Shown here: one piece after another, positions 46,199 to 58,509 of the stretch
Position numbering within the stretch: the stretch's first letter is position 1
Layout of the letters: each line of letters starts with the position of its first letter
NCBI GenBank assembly: GCA_029783825.1
Contig: JAREIK010002991.1
Span: 1,129,137 to 1,193,136 of the forward strand
DNA length: 64,000 nt
From: Sapria himalayana
Lineage: Eukaryota > Streptophyta > Magnoliopsida > Malpighiales > Rafflesiaceae
Direction of reading: 5' to 3'
The notes under the pieces: generated by a model
Databases searched by the model: none
What the model was told of the DNA's origin: nothing
What the model saw: only the letters and a program-made list of their open reading frames with translations
Program-made: the position numbers and the translations under genes

Positions 46199-46575
46199 CA
46201 TAATTATTAAATCAAGATTCGAATCGAGAATCAAAATGTTTAATTAGTGAATCGAGAATCAAAAATTTAATCGAATCATGAATCACATTTTTTATGCTTT
46301 TTTTTTTCACATTAATTTATTTTCTACCTCCTACCATGCAATTTTTTTTAAATTTTAGTTTTTATTTTTATGACTTTTTTGGTATTTTATTATTTTTTCA
46401 CGTTAAATTTGTAGTATCAAATATTAGAGTTACTTTTTTCCACATTAATTAATTCCTAAAGTTGATAATTTTTTTTGATTTTTTAATTTTTATTTTTTTG
46501 ATTTTTTGAGGATCTAGGTCCCTTGATAATCTGTATAAAATTATTTCAAGTAAATCAATTCGCAATTCAACGATT
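46199..46575. repeat. MITE-like dispersed repeat, copy 2
   Basis: It aligns to 7636-8026 with the same order of blocks: AATCGAGAATCAAAA, TTTTTTTCACATTAATT, TTAGAGTTACTTTTTTCCAC, TCCCTTGATAATC, CGCAATTCAACGATTCAG. Confidence 0.55.
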
Positions 46576-48810
46576 CAGCCAGCCTTAAAAAATATTTATA
46601 ATAATCACTTATAATATTTGTATTATTCTCTATTTTTAGTTTATTATTGTAGAAATTCAGGTTCAAAAATATCTAACAACATGCAAAAAACAATAAAGTT
46701 GAATCTCTCATCTTTTATCAAGTACTTTCAAAACTTTTTTGTGCATGTTCATATTTCCATGAAAACTACTCACAATAATACCTATAGTGCTACTCATGAT
46801 CTCATAAATATAGACTATAATAATCTTCATTCAGCAATAACCAAACAAATTACAAGAAGACCCAACATCATCAAGAATAAGACTATACAACAAATATAAT
46901 GTGATGAAAATAGTTACAAATTAAGTCTTAATAAACATAAATAATTCCCATTGACTAGTATATAGTATCTTATTATGTTGAGTAGTCATGATTTGTTATG
47001 ATGAGAACACAACTCATAAGCTACCTCAAATATATATACACACATAATTTATAATGAAGAGAAAATGAGTACATCTTTTCCCCTCATATATAAACAAAAT
47101 AATATATATATATATTATCTACATGTAATTATATATAAATATATATTATTCTATGAATGTAAATAGTTTATAGAACTTTTTATAGAAGAGAAGAAAACCA
47201 AGAACATGACAACATACCTAGAGATGAATGAGGTGGAGTACACGACACCCTAACCGGAGAAAGTGCACTAGACACCCTCACCAGAGAAGGTGCACTCATC
47301 ACATGAGATAGAGCACACATAACTGGTAGAAATAATCTTTGGGAAATTACAATTCATGACTTAATTTTTGTGTTTTTTAGGTTATATCCATGGCCACGTA
47401 AGCTCCAAAAGATGATGTCTTACCTAGTGATATTTTTATTTGAGAAGTTTTATTTTAAATGTCTCACAGCATTTTTGGATCTAAATGCCCTACGGCACAC
47501 CTCAGTTATGTCTTTTTAAATTATGGCTAGTAAAAATTACGATACAACAAGACAATTATATATTCTAATTGTGTGAATCTGCCATGGAGGAGAGACAGGT
47601 GAAAACAAGAAGCAACAACTAGCACTAATCATGATAATGACAGAGTTGTCATATCATAAAAAATTATTATGAATTATTTTCAAAAATAAAATTGAAAGTC
47701 CTACAGATTATTAAGATAGATAACTATATTATTAGATCTATTTGTAAGTTTTAACAGAGTTGCGCAACGAATACAATAAACATTTCACATCATGTACCAT
47801 AGTTCTCACCATTTGTCCAATCACTCATAATACCTAAGCAATCAACCCAAAAATAAATAATATATCACAAATAATCATTTATTATTTATTACTATTATGA
47901 ATTACACTCTAAATAATATTATATATAATGACAAAATATGTAAAATATTTAGCTATATAATTTTAATATTAATATTCTATCACTTTTTATTTCAAGTTAT
48001 ATTTATCCATAAATATCTGTACATTTTATCCTCTGTGTTATCATATTTAACAACTTGATACCAATAAATTTTTTTACATCATTAATATTATTTTGTATGA
48101 TTAAAAAAATTTTATTAATTACTTTATTTCAATTTAACACTAATATTTTGTATATTTTCTTTTCTACTATTAGGAAAACACCAAGATGCTAAAGTAGCAT
48201 TGATCCTTAGTGTGTTTATGAAAAATGTGTGTACGGTGGGAAGTGTGTGCCAGTTGGGCAATAGTGCATTGTGTGTGTAGTGGTGTGAATGGAGTGCACA
48301 ATAGTGCATGTATGGTGCTAATTTACAAAGTGCGATGATTGTGTGAACAATGACATTAACATAGCGATAAGATTGACATACAATGACAACGTGTGTATGA
48401 TGTCAGGATAGAAATGTGGGAACATGTTGGTAATGTCGACGCAATGTAAGTATCAATGAGCATGGGCAGCCATTTACGTGACAATGGCACTGGGAACATG
48501 GTATGAAACTTGATGTAATATTGTGTGCAGTGTTGTGTAATAGCACAATGCCGTAGAATGAAGTGTTATGTGAAGAGTGGTGCAATGTGGCATAGCCATG
48601 TGCTGATAGTGTGGTGTAGCTTAGGTGACATCATTCATGGCATGGGATAGACAGACTCAATGGAGATGTGCATCAGATTGCATACATTAGAGAGAGGGAA
48701 TGACAATCACGATAAAGACATACAAAGGATCCTCAATACAATATACACATTATAAGAATAATAAACATACTAGAAATAGACGATGAGAATTATTTTCAAA
48801 ATTGAGATCA
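46576..48810. other. AT-rich sequence, then a GTG-rich stretch
   Basis: No gene was recognised. 48180-48620 is unusually rich in GTG/TGTG words (GTGTGCAGTG, AGTGCATTG) and produces open minus-strand frames rich in His, which I regard as compositional. A 20-odd base phrase (GGAGAAAGTGCAC/AGAGAAGGTGCAC) repeats at 47259-47292. Confidence 0.4.
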
Positions 48811-48818
48811 ATGACACT

Positions 48819-48974
48819 TAGAGGTGTCAAACGGGCCGGCACGGGCCGGGCCGGCACGTTATTTTAAGGCACGATCGTGCTTCCGTGTCGGGCCGGGCAC
48901 GGCACGGTTTAAAAAAACCAGACCAGGACACGGCACGGGCCCGGGCACGGATTTTTTCCGTGCAGTGCCTCGTA
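48819..48974. mobile_element. GC-rich family A element with one end only, yet an 8-bp duplication
   Basis: It starts TAGAGGTGTCAAACGGGCCGG and stops at GCAGTGCCTCGTA without the right terminus. ATGACACT is found exactly at 48811-48818 and 48975-48982. The length is 156 bp. Confidence 0.7.
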
Positions 48975-48982
48975 ATGACACT

Positions 48983-49950
48983 AGAGATTATTCAACAACA
49001 TAGACAAACTAAGTCAAACTAAGGAAGCACTTCATTAGAAATGTTTTTGTGGTTCTTTCTTCTCTCTGACTCACTTGACACTCATAAGTCAAACTAAGGA
49101 AACAACACATGCTAAAGAAAATCAAACTTTATTTTCCACATTTGTTAAATCTAGATCCTCTAAAGTTGTTGAGCATAAAAATATCTTGTACATGCCTCGA
49201 GGCATAGAAACATCAATATCAAGTCATTATGGAGTCTTTTTTTATACCTAAATTTCATTTAATTTATTTTGAGTCAATTATTTTGATAAACAATAAAAAT
49301 GCAACATTATGTTTTCTCCTTTTAATACTTTTGTACATAATCAATGAATCATGCAGATAAATTTCATTGCAATTGAGCCAGTCAGAAGTCACTCTAGATG
49401 TTTAGTTATTATTCACCAACATATTATGCATTTTCAACTTAGAAATTCATTATTAAATAAACTAAAGATTATAAAACAAAATATAAAGTAATTTCTAATA
49501 ACTATGAGACTTATAAGTTATACTATATTTTTCTAACAAATCACGAGAATGTTAACAAATATTTATTATATCTAACTTTTTCAAATTTTGGAAACCTTGT
49601 AAGGCTATAATACATAATAGTTTTGATTATATAATTAAGTTTGTTAATCATGACACTTGATATGTGTGTGTGTGTGTGTGTGTGATTATGTATTATTAAA
49701 AAAATATATTTTTTTCTATATTTATAAAATTACATATATTAGTGAAAATGCAATTTTAAATAAGATATTAAAATATTATAAAATAATGATTTTTTATAAT
49801 ATATTTTACAATAGAATTCTTATTTTTTTGTGAAACATTACAAATATTACTAGACAACGTGTGCTAGCACTCATTGATAAAATAGCTGAAAACATAAAAA
49901 AAATATTTAATGATAATGAGTAATACACTTCTACTATATAAAAATATTCC
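48983..49950. other. AT-rich sequence
   Basis: AAGTCAAACTAAGGAA occurs twice (49010 and 49087 regions), and there is a (TG)n run at 49661-49684. No gene was recognised. Confidence 0.4.
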
Positions 49951-49959
49951 AAAATATTT

Positions 49960-52480
49960 TGAGATGAAATGATGTTAACTGATATTTTTTTATCAATTAA
50001 ATATCATCTTTTATCCAATCATATCATATCTGACATCAACTTACATATCCAAAAGATATATTATTTATCTTTCATCAAAATTTTTATTTATAATAATTTT
50101 ATTCAAATTCTCTTTCATGATACAAAAAAATTATGTTTCAACAAGTGTGCATTTGTCATCTCTAAAAATTCAATAATGTTATTATCATGAAAGATTCTTT
50201 ATCAAAGATATTTTATTACTCGTATTTTAGCATTATATATTCTAATTTTTTATCATCTCTAAAAATTTTACATAATTCCAAATACACTTTCTTAAGATAC
50301 TTAGTCATTCAAGATAATAATACATTATATTTATTTAAATAAGTACAATCACATCTAAATATAGATGTTATCTTGTTTCTAAATATCATAATGACTATGT
50401 TGAGGAATGTAAGTGAGCATACACAGTTAAAACTAAACTTTAGGAAAGGATGATCAAACAAAATATCATATTCACACCACCACTCATGAATAGAGGTGTC
50501 GAGCATGCTGAGCCAGGCCCGGCCCATTTTTAGTCAGCCCAACCGTGCTTTCGTACCTAGCCCGTCACAGTTCTGTGAAGGTGAGCCCGGCATGGGCCCA
50601 CTGCACGAATCCGCTTGGTTCGGCCCGATTGGGCCCAAGCCCTATTTTAAAAATTAATTAAGGTTTCGGCAGTGCGCTGCAGTGCCGCCATGATTCTTCA
50701 CTTTCAGGGCTCGGCGAACCACGCCCATCGGGCTCAACTTCTGCCGCTAGGGCAGTTTATCGGCTCGTGCAGAGGTACCATGCCAATAGACCACGGTACT
50801 GTGTTGAGCCAAGCACAGCACGAGGCCTAGTTGGACTCGGCATTGCACGGCACGGCACATGCACGGGCAGGAGAAATTCCCATGCCATTTCGGCCCAGGC
50901 ACAACTGAATCATGACGTGCCTCGTGTCAGGCCTGGCCGGGTTGACACCTCTACTCATGAAGAGTCCCTCTCCTCATCAATTATAGGCAAATGACCCTTA
51001 GGGTCTTATGTACTGAAGTGCAAAGATTCTAGAAAATTAGAAAAACCACACTTTTGCTAGAAGAATATAAAAGATTCCATAAGATTCCAAAAAATTTACA
51101 CTTCTTAAAAAGACTTATCCTAAATTCTTCTAGATATCTTATTAAAATACATGTACTAAGTAAAATACTAAATAATTCTCTATACTTATAAAGAACTCTC
51201 AGAAGTTATAGACACTTTCATAAAAGTGTATATAATGAAAAAGTGACATCATTTGTAAATCATCATGTTATGAGTTTTTTTAAAGCTTCATAAAAGATTC
51301 ATTCTTCAATAGAGAGTATCTTTCTTAGTGTTCTCTTGAGATCTCTTTGCTTATAAGTCATGGGTAGAAGACAAGCATATCTTGTACGAAGATTGAGAAA
51401 CTATCTTGCAAGATTCAATAGGCAAATTGTTTTAAGTGTCATATAGAAGCTTGGCGAGAGGATCAAGTCCATGACACAAGACACTACATAATCATTTCTC
51501 TTCAATAGTTACTATTGTTGAACATATAAAACAATGTCAAATTATTATTATTTTTATCGACGTGAATCACATGAATAATATATGATGATGATAAATATTA
51601 ATGACATTTTTATTAATGATGATTAATAATTAGGTATATCATAATTAAAATTAATCTTACAAATTGAATTGCAGCCAAAAAATTTGAGGCACCTTAAATA
51701 TTTTCTAAGCATTAGATTGCTTATTTAGGAGGTATAATTTTTTTCCTATAAAATATATTTCTAAATATTTTATCCAGATTTGACATATTGAGATGTGCAC
51801 CATTCAATTCATCACTTAATTCTAGTGTTGATAAGTTCACAGATATCAATATTTTTGTTGATTATTTCAGATACAAAAAAAATTATATAAAAATTTAACT
51901 ATCTAACAAATATCATATCAAAAATCACTATGCTTTTAATGTAATTAGTTATTACTTGAATTCACTTAAAATAAATTCATACAAAAATAATTCTTTAGAA
52001 TGCATGAATAAAATTCTAGGATATGATATTTCTTTCAAAGATAATATGCATAACAATATAGATGCTTATTTTGATTCCATTTAGACTCTTGTAATTAAAA
52101 AGAAGAAATTTACCACAATATTATATTTTTCTAAAATAATTTTAAATCTTAAAAAAATAAACAGTAAATTATTAATTCTAAGTTCAGGTACAATAGAAAA
52201 AATACATGATAAGAATTACTATTGAGTTTTAATAAATTAATCATTTTTTAGAAGAGTTAAACTTATCAGTCTAAAAAATAATGGCACTTTAATTTGAGAG
52301 TCAAATAGCTCTACATATTATTATTAATACAATATTTCAAGACCAATAAAATACATTAAGATTAATTATCATTTTTATTAAGGAGAATATCATGAATAAT
52401 TCTATAACCATTACATATGTGCCTATAGTAGTTGAATTACAATTATCTTTACAAAAATTAAAAATAGTTATAAGACAATT
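49960..52480 (+). mobile_element. Decayed Ty1/copia element split by a MITE
   Basis: The plus frames at about 51930-52400 follow copia RNase H: FIQK...MHE*NSRI (MHAPRE.H...RIL), FRYN..., then NNGTLI*ESNSSTYYY*YN and ISRPIKYIKINYHF (NPVFHERTKHIEVDCHF). 50985-51520 may be LTR- or leader-like. The family A MITE at 50491-50953 interrupts it. It is heavily decayed. Confidence 0.5.
50491..50953. mobile_element. GC-rich hAT MITE, family A
   Basis: A 463-bp element with a perfect 8-bp duplication, CTCATGAA, at 50483-50490 and 50954-50961. It starts TAGAGGTGTCGAGC and ends GGTTGACACCTCTA. It is GC-rich but more diverged internally than its relatives. Confidence 0.92.
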
Positions 52481-53479
52481 ATCTTGTATTTCCTTCAACT
52501 GCATATTTGTGATATCTATACATCACTCATAAGTACAATGTTAAGCGTTATTAATTTTATTGTTATTTTAAATTATTCTTTATTTTTCATTTACTTTTAA
52601 AGAGCATTGTCATAAATTTATTAGTGTCAAAACTTATCATTTGTGACATGATTTGTAAAACTCATTGTATGAATATTTTTATATAACAAAATTTCATAAA
52701 TATATGAGTTATACAAAAAATAAAGATGAATATAAGTTTAGATATCAATCACATAAAAATTATGTATGTATTTTAATCAACCATTAACTAACTATCCATT
52801 ACTCAAATTGAGTAAATAAACTTTGATTTCTAAAATATACTTAGAATATATGGTCGACTTACTTCCTTGTGTATTATGAGATTTTTTTAATGTTAAAGAA
52901 ATTATATACTCAATTAGTATGATAGAATCTATGATTTAATTCATTGTATGAAAATACTTTAGTCTCATTGGCATACAAGATAATTATCATCCTTTAACTA
53001 TCACTATCAAAAATAGTCTCTTAACAGTTGTGATTTCAAAATTTAACCACCAAAATTATACATGTTATGTTAACAAAATTGAAACAATATATCAGTTCCC
53101 CTTTAATATTAATTTTAGCATGTATTTATATTCTTCGACCTCTAATATCATACAAATATAAAATGATATGATAATAATTATAATTATGCATTCAACTTTA
53201 TAAGAATAATATATAATCATCCCACAAATCTCACAAATGAAAATTATATAAAAAAAAATAAATCTTTAAACTATCACTATCATGCAAAACATCGAGCCTT
53301 ACGTGTGTCTTATGACATATTGTGACCAATTACAACGAACCACACACAACTCTGACACTATAGCAAAACTCTTAGATTAGAAATTCTGCATAACTCGCAC
53401 TTAAATTGAAGATATATTTTTTTAGAATATGCATAATAGGTAGGTCAGAATTATAAACACAAATTATGATATAATGAAA

Positions 53480-55129
53480 ATTATAAATCCTATTTCTAAT
53501 TAGTATCAATCCATTATTTACCACTAATAAGTATTACATAATCAATTATCATAACACAAGTATAATAAATCAAAAATATGTCAATTTAGTATGACATTAG
53601 AGAATAATTCATGTGAGATATTTAATGTGACATCTCATATAATTAAGGGTTGCAAATAAAGAACCCTAATAAGAATGTAAGTCTGAAAACATATTTTTAA
53701 TCAATTATTTTTTATGTTTGTCTTGTATTTGACCCTAATTAAAAGTTTGAAGTCATGTCACTTTGGTTTTTACAAGTTATTGAGCTCAAAATCTGACTCT
53801 CAAATCCTTTTTTTTTTTTGTGAAAAACTTGAAGCCTTTCTTTCAAACATTGGAATTTCATACGGATTTTCAAGCTATAAGTCACAACATTGAGTTGAGA
53901 TTGTGATTTTATCATATCTTTGAATCACCTCAAAAATAAAAAAGTCAACGTGACAACAAAATGATGCAACTTAGATAACTGCCCTCTAGATCACAAAGTC
54001 AGAACATAAATCTTATAACTAAGAAAAAACTCACTTGAACGCAAAGTTGTAACTACAAGAATTATCATGACTAGTGTATTTACTCTTGAAATACAAAGTC
54101 ACAGCAAAATGAATAATCATTACTAACATTTTCCCCCTCATTATCATATAATCATGACGGCAAAAAAATTACAACTAAAACAAATGCAACACAAAATCAT
54201 GGTAGAAAAGATTATAACTAAAAATTACATAGTATCATAATATTTGGCTCTATATCAATTAAGGTGCAACACTAGAAAATACAACTTATTGTACTAACAA
54301 TATACTTGATTGTTACAATATAAAAATAAAATTATGATCATCAATGTGTTTTAGAAATAATGCGTAGACTATAATAAAAAATAACGACTTCAAATATAAT
54401 GTTGCATAATAAAAATAGTATTACAACTCATTTGTAAAGTCACGGCATAAAAAAATTATTACGACTTATTTTGTAGTCACAATCAAAAAATATTATCATG
54501 ACTTATCAATAAATTTATGAATTATTTAATCAAATATGACAAAAGAAATGTTATAGGTTTGCATTTCTTTTTTGTCCTCCAAGTCATCACTCCACCCAGC
54601 TCACCATTTTTACATAAAATATATCCAATTTCAATACTATTTACTCAACATCAAAACTATATTTTAGTAAAATATATACATTTGAAAGCCAAATTAGAAC
54701 AAACACATCAAGAAATTCATATCAAAGAACAAAAAATAGTATGTGAAGCATATAATAAACTCTCATTCTAAATATATCATTTGTCCGAGGAAAAAATTTG
54801 GCTCTTCTTTAAAAACTTTTAGGACATCAAACTAAAAAATAAGAAATACAACAAAACAAAAAATTTACTACAATAGAGTTTGAGTATCATAGTGATTTGT
54901 TTTCTTTTGGATATTTAATCTTGCATTTGTGAATTTATTATTTTGTGCAAGAATCAATAGGAATAGTGAACTTTTTTTTCTTCAATAAAGCTGAAACTTA
55001 CTATTTAGGTTATCTCGCAAAAGGCATTATGTTTAACGTCTTTTGCAAGACCAAAACTTTAATTTTCACTCCATCCTTATTGGATATTTCTTACTTTGTA
55101 TTAAAGACAGATTATAGTGATTCTGATTT
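53480..55129. other. Gypsy 3' internal region, unassigned
   Basis: Between the integrase end and the left LTR. Athila-type elements can carry an extra ORF here, but no minus-strand reading frame survives. Open plus-strand frames at 54517-54771 and 54945-55166 match nothing I know. Confidence 0.35.
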
Positions 55130-55853
55130 TTTCACCATTCCAAACTCAAGTTGTTCCCTCTTATAATATTTCATCCTTTTTCTTTTTACCTTAAATTTCA
55201 TTTTATTTTTTGATTTCATTATAACTATCTTATAGGGCATTATTATTGTGATTGTAAATGAATCATATCATCAAGATTTCAACTTTCATACAAATAACTT
55301 GAAAAATGAATTATAAAGCAATATATTTTCTCTTATTTTGATCTTTTTCCTTTGCATATTCTTGACATAACATTTTTTATTGTCTTTGCATGTCTGAGCA
55401 TTGTTATAGGTTTCATTCTTCAATTTTTCTAGTTTACTCATCTAAAAAACTATGTTTTCTTTATATATCACTTACTTTAAAATTCTTCTTTTTATTATCC
55501 ATCATGCTCAATATTTGAGTTTGACTGACGAATGAAAAATACTTTCAAAAACAAGTCAACATGGAAATATACCTAAGAGTGTTTTGAATGTCATTTTATA
55601 CACTCATAATACTCTCTCCAACCATAGAGACCAATCTTTTCTTAATGAATTAACTATCTTTTCTAATATATTCTTAATCTACTTATATAATATTTTCACT
55701 TGGCTATTTGTCTATGAATGATATGGAAATTTACTCTTAATCCTAGTTATATTATTAGCCAAGTAAACACCAAGTAATTTATTATAAAAATATATTTTTT
55801 TCGTCAATTATAATACATCACAATGTGTCAAACCATGTAACAATATTATTACA
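55130..55853 (-). pseudogene. Gypsy integrase core and C-terminus remnant
   Basis: The minus strand reads NNIVTWFDTL*CIIIDEKNI (aligning to KNIFSRFGTPRAIISDGGTHF), then VKILYK*IKNILEKIVNSLR, DWSLWLERVL*VYKMTFKT (W...LDDALWAYRTA.KT), and finally ILLYNSFFKLFV*KLKS (LLYNSRLRLFPGKLKS, the GPY/F lead-in). It is interrupted on its upstream side by the hAT element. Confidence 0.72.
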
Positions 55854-58307
55854 TATGAAGTTTCCGGGGAGCAATATTTGAGATGTAAATTTTGCAATCA
55901 AAGATGTGCAAGAGGGGTGAATAGACTCAAGCATCACTTAGCCGGAACTTATCGTGGTATGAAATCGTGCCCGAAAGTTAGTGAAGATGTTAGATTGGAA
56001 TGCAAAGAAGCATTGGCCAATTTTAAAGATCAAAAAATTAAAAGAAATGAATTGCTCCAAGAAATTGGTATGGGTCCAACTTCAATGCATGAGAGTGCTT
56101 TGTCCAAAACAATAGGTGCCTTAAGGAGTAAAAGTGGGAGTGAGTGGGAGTGGGGAACCTATTCCTAGGGGACCCATGGATAAATTTACCACTTCACAAC
56201 CTTATCAAAGTACTTTGAATTCAAGGTGGAAGCAAGAAGAAAGGAATGAAGTGTGTAGAAAAATTGGTAGGTTTATGTATTCAAAAGGTCTCCCATTAAA
56301 CACTGTGAATGATCCTTATTGGATTCCTATGATTGATGCAGTTGCAAATTTTGGGCCCGGTTTTAAGCCTTCATCTATGCACGAATTGAGGACATGGATT
56401 CTTAAAGAAGAGGTGAATGACCTAAGTATCATTATGGAAGATCACAAAAAATCTTGGAAACAATATGGATGTTCAATAATGTCTGATGGTTGGACATATG
56501 GAAAGAGTAGGTGTCTTATCAATTTTTTGGTGAATAGTCCTGCTGGCACTTGGTTTATGAAATCAATTGATACTTTTGATACAATAAAAAATGGATAATT
56601 GATGTTCAAATATCTTGATGACGTGGTTGAAGAAATTGGGGAGGAGAATGTTGTGTAAGTCATTACTGATAATGCCTCTAATTATGTAAATGCTGGAATG
56701 AGGCTTATGGAAAAAATGAGAAAATTGTAGTGGACTCTTTGTGCTGCACATTGTATTGATTTGATGTTGGAGGATATTGGAAAGGTCAATGTTCATGCTA
56801 CTACACTTGCTCGGGCTAGGCAATTAGTGAAGTTCATATATGGGCATACTTGGGTTCTTAGCTTGATGAGAACATTTACAAGAAATCATGAACTTCTTCG
56901 TCCAGCAATTACACGGTTTGCTACTTCATTTCTTACTCTCCAAAGCCTTTATAAGCAAAAGCAAGCTCTTATAGTAATGTTCTCCTCAGAAAAATGATGT
57001 TCAAGCAAATGGGCTAAAAAGATAGAAGGTGTGAAAGCTCGAAGTACAGTGTTGTTTGATCCAAATTTTTGGTCTCATGTTGCTTTTTGCATAAAGACTG
57101 CTGTTCCATTAGTTAGTGTCTTGAGAGAGGTTGATTCAGAGGAAAGACAAGCCATGGGTTATATTTATGAGCTGATGGATTCGGCTAAGGAGAAGATTGC
57201 ATTTAATTGTGGGGAAGTGGAGAGAAAATATGGCCCAATTTGGAGGAAAATTGATGCAAGATGGACTCCGCAACTTCATCGACCTTTACATGCAGCAGGT
57301 TACTATCTTAATCCTCAATTGCGGTATGGGGATAAGTTCTCTAATGTTGATGAGGTGAGGAAGGGATTATTTGAATGCATGGATAGGATGTTGGATTATC
57401 AAGAACGTTTAAAAGCTGACATTCAATTGGACTCATTTGATCAAGCAATGGGTAAATTTGGGAGTCGTATTACAATTGATTCTAGAACATTAAGAAGTCC
57501 TACAAGGTGGTGGATGCATTTTGGGGGTTCAACACCAGAGTTGCAAAAGTCTGCTATTCAAGTGCTTAGCCTTACTTGCAGTGCTTCGGGATGTGAAAGA
57601 AATTGGAGTACGTTTGAATCGGTAATATTTCTATTTTTGTAAACTTTTATACATATATTTCTATTTCAATGTTAGAGAACTTTATTTCATTTTAACATAT
57701 AAATTTTTTTATTTTATTTTTTGTAGATACATACAAAAAAAAAATAGACTTGAACATCAAAGGTTGAATGCTCTAGTGTATGTAAGGTACAACACTAGAT
57801 TGAGAAAACAAAGTCTACAAAGGAAGCAAAATGTTGATCCGATTTTGGTAGAGGAGATTGATTCGGATGATGAATGGATTGCGGAGAAAGAAGATCCCCT
57901 CCTCCCCCTTGATCTTTGCTGGCTTCAAGATGATGAGTTATTCAATGTCGATGCTATTAGAGTTGTGTCATCCAACTCCCAACAGACTCAAGCATCATCG
58001 AATCACATGATTTCTTCACATTCCTACAAAATGAAACATAACAAAGTAACAAGTAAGTACTCAAAAATTAAAGTCATAAATTTGATTAAATTTAATAAAA
58101 AAACTTATAATATTTACACCTCATTAATAATTTATACTAGGTACAAGTGGAGGCAGAGGCAAAAGCAAAGAGAAGGAGTTCAATTTGATACCAATTGAAG
58201 AAGATGAAGATTTACATGAAATGGGGTTACATGATAATGGACATTTTCCTACTTTTGATACATTGGATGAAGATGATGATGACATTGGAGAGGAGGATTT
58301 AAATTAA
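55849..58307 (+). pseudogene. hAT transposase (zinc finger, DUF659-like, hAT C-terminal), 5'-truncated and mutated
   Basis: A recent-looking hAT transposase. The zinc-finger region YLRCKFCNQRCARGVNRLKH (55870s) is followed by a frameshift near 56150, then a DUF659-like region (CSIMSDGWTYGKSRCLINFL; VITDNASNYVNAG; CAAHCIDLMLEDIG), HLH-rich middle, and CSASGCERNWSTFES before a probable intron (57620-57726). IHTKKK follows, with one extra A in a poly(A) run. RLEHQRLNALVYVRYNTRLR, an acidic tail and a GTSGGRGKSK exon (from 58141) end at TAA 58307. In-frame stops lie near 56597, 56656, 56728 and 56996. The N-terminus and left terminal repeat are missing. Confidence 0.85.
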
Positions 58308-58437
58308 AACAATTTACTCTACTTCTTATTTCATGACTTGGTTATGTTTTTAAATAATCCTAATGAATTGTTTTCATGTTTTTATTTATGTTATTTTATT
58401 TTATATATTTTAAAATATTAATTAATTTTATATTGTG

Positions 58438-58505
58438 AGGTTCAAAAAGCTTACGCCTCAACGCCTCGAGGCTTACGCCTCGCCTTACGCTTTCGCCTTT
58501 TAAAA
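58438..58505 (+). mobile_element. Right subterminal region of the hAT element (GCCTCG repeats)
   Basis: The plus strand has AAAAAGCTTACGCCTCAACG, then CCTCGAGGCTTACGCCTCGC and TTACGCTTTCGCC. It is a cluster of ACGCCTC/GAGGCGT motifs ending where gypsy zinc-finger sequence resumes, so it marks the 3' edge of the hAT insertion. Confidence 0.65.
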
Positions 58506-58509
58506 CTTT

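Noticed and set aside
48124..48585. Two His-rich minus-strand frames
   Set aside because: They result from GTG/TGTG-rich sequence; no family motif and no codon-like composition.
54517..55166. Two plus-strand open frames of 84 and 73 codons in the gypsy 3' region
   Set aside because: They are opposite in strand to the gypsy element, have no recognised motif, and the second overlaps the region where the minus strand reads as an integrase C-terminus.
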